From NCBI GenBank assembly GCA_035771175.1, contig CM069590.1, positions 60,613,997-60,677,996 of the forward strand: a stretch of 64,000 bases of DNA. The letters are read 5' to 3'. This stretch comes from Paratinospora sagittata. Taxonomy: Eukaryota; Streptophyta; Magnoliopsida; Ranunculales; Menispermaceae. Positions 63,955 through 64,000 of the stretch are shown in pieces. A program made the translations under genes and the position numbers. How positions within the stretch are numbered: the first letter of the stretch is position 1; the number at the start of each line of letters is the position of its first letter. The notes under the pieces are model-generated. The model made no database searches, was not told the origin of the DNA, and saw only the letters and a program-made list of their open reading frames with translations.

Positions 63955-64000
63955 ATTTATTTATGAACCCAAGAACTTTTTCCTTCATACAGATGGATTT

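Overview
This window looks like nuclear DNA from a core eudicot. The coding genes are rich in introns with GT/AG junctions, the intergenic DNA and introns are strongly AT-rich, and the protein families are plant-specific or plant-type (GARP-type HHO factor, OSB protein, plant MAPKKK5, class III peroxidase). The species cannot be fixed from sequence alone. No rRNA, intact tRNA, CRISPR or bacterial-style operon is visible. Nine gene models were built by hand by joining exons across GT/AG introns with reading-frame checks. Eight match known families and close cleanly from ATG to stop; the ninth is a 52-residue two-exon Cys-rich gene. A tenth model is only a possible first exon.

Layout, left to right: an HHO/EFM-type repressor (2861-4740, +); a misato-like tubulin-related protein (9459-14991, +); an OSB1-like organellar ssDNA-binding protein (17929 down to 15676, -), convergent with misato and divergent from a bL25-type mitochondrial ribosomal protein (19098-22183, +); a MAPKKK5-type kinase (25978-35543, +); gamma-tubulin complex component 5 (38866-46771, +); the small Cys-rich gene (47927-48229, +); the telomere CST subunit CTC1 (49123-57489, +); a class III peroxidase of the PRX10 type (59317-61376, +); and the possible first exon of a gene leaving the window on the right (from about 62650, +). 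The genes are functionally unrelated neighbours, as is usual in plants. The only shared themes are organelle maintenance or translation (OSB and bL25, divergent) and microtubule functions (misato, GCP5).

Introns and spacers hold a dense set of decayed mobile elements. There are three 5'-truncated L1-like LINE ends carrying the reverse-transcriptase zinc-binding region and three relics of a second LINE type (WFGHVQRRP-like tail). There is one complete tRNA-derived SINE with a perfect 16-bp target-site duplication, and a likely second SINE. A 903-bp non-autonomous hAT-like element has an 8-bp target duplication, and one TIR-MITE family is present twice. The most interesting observations are that the SINE shares its 3' tail with the L1-like LINE (one copy of which also has a 16-bp duplication), and that small tandem duplications have doubled a splice donor and a splice acceptor in GCP5. 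I found no evidence of a wholly new biochemical system; the novelty lies in the retroelement pair, the splice-site duplications, the upstream ORFs and the small Cys-rich gene.
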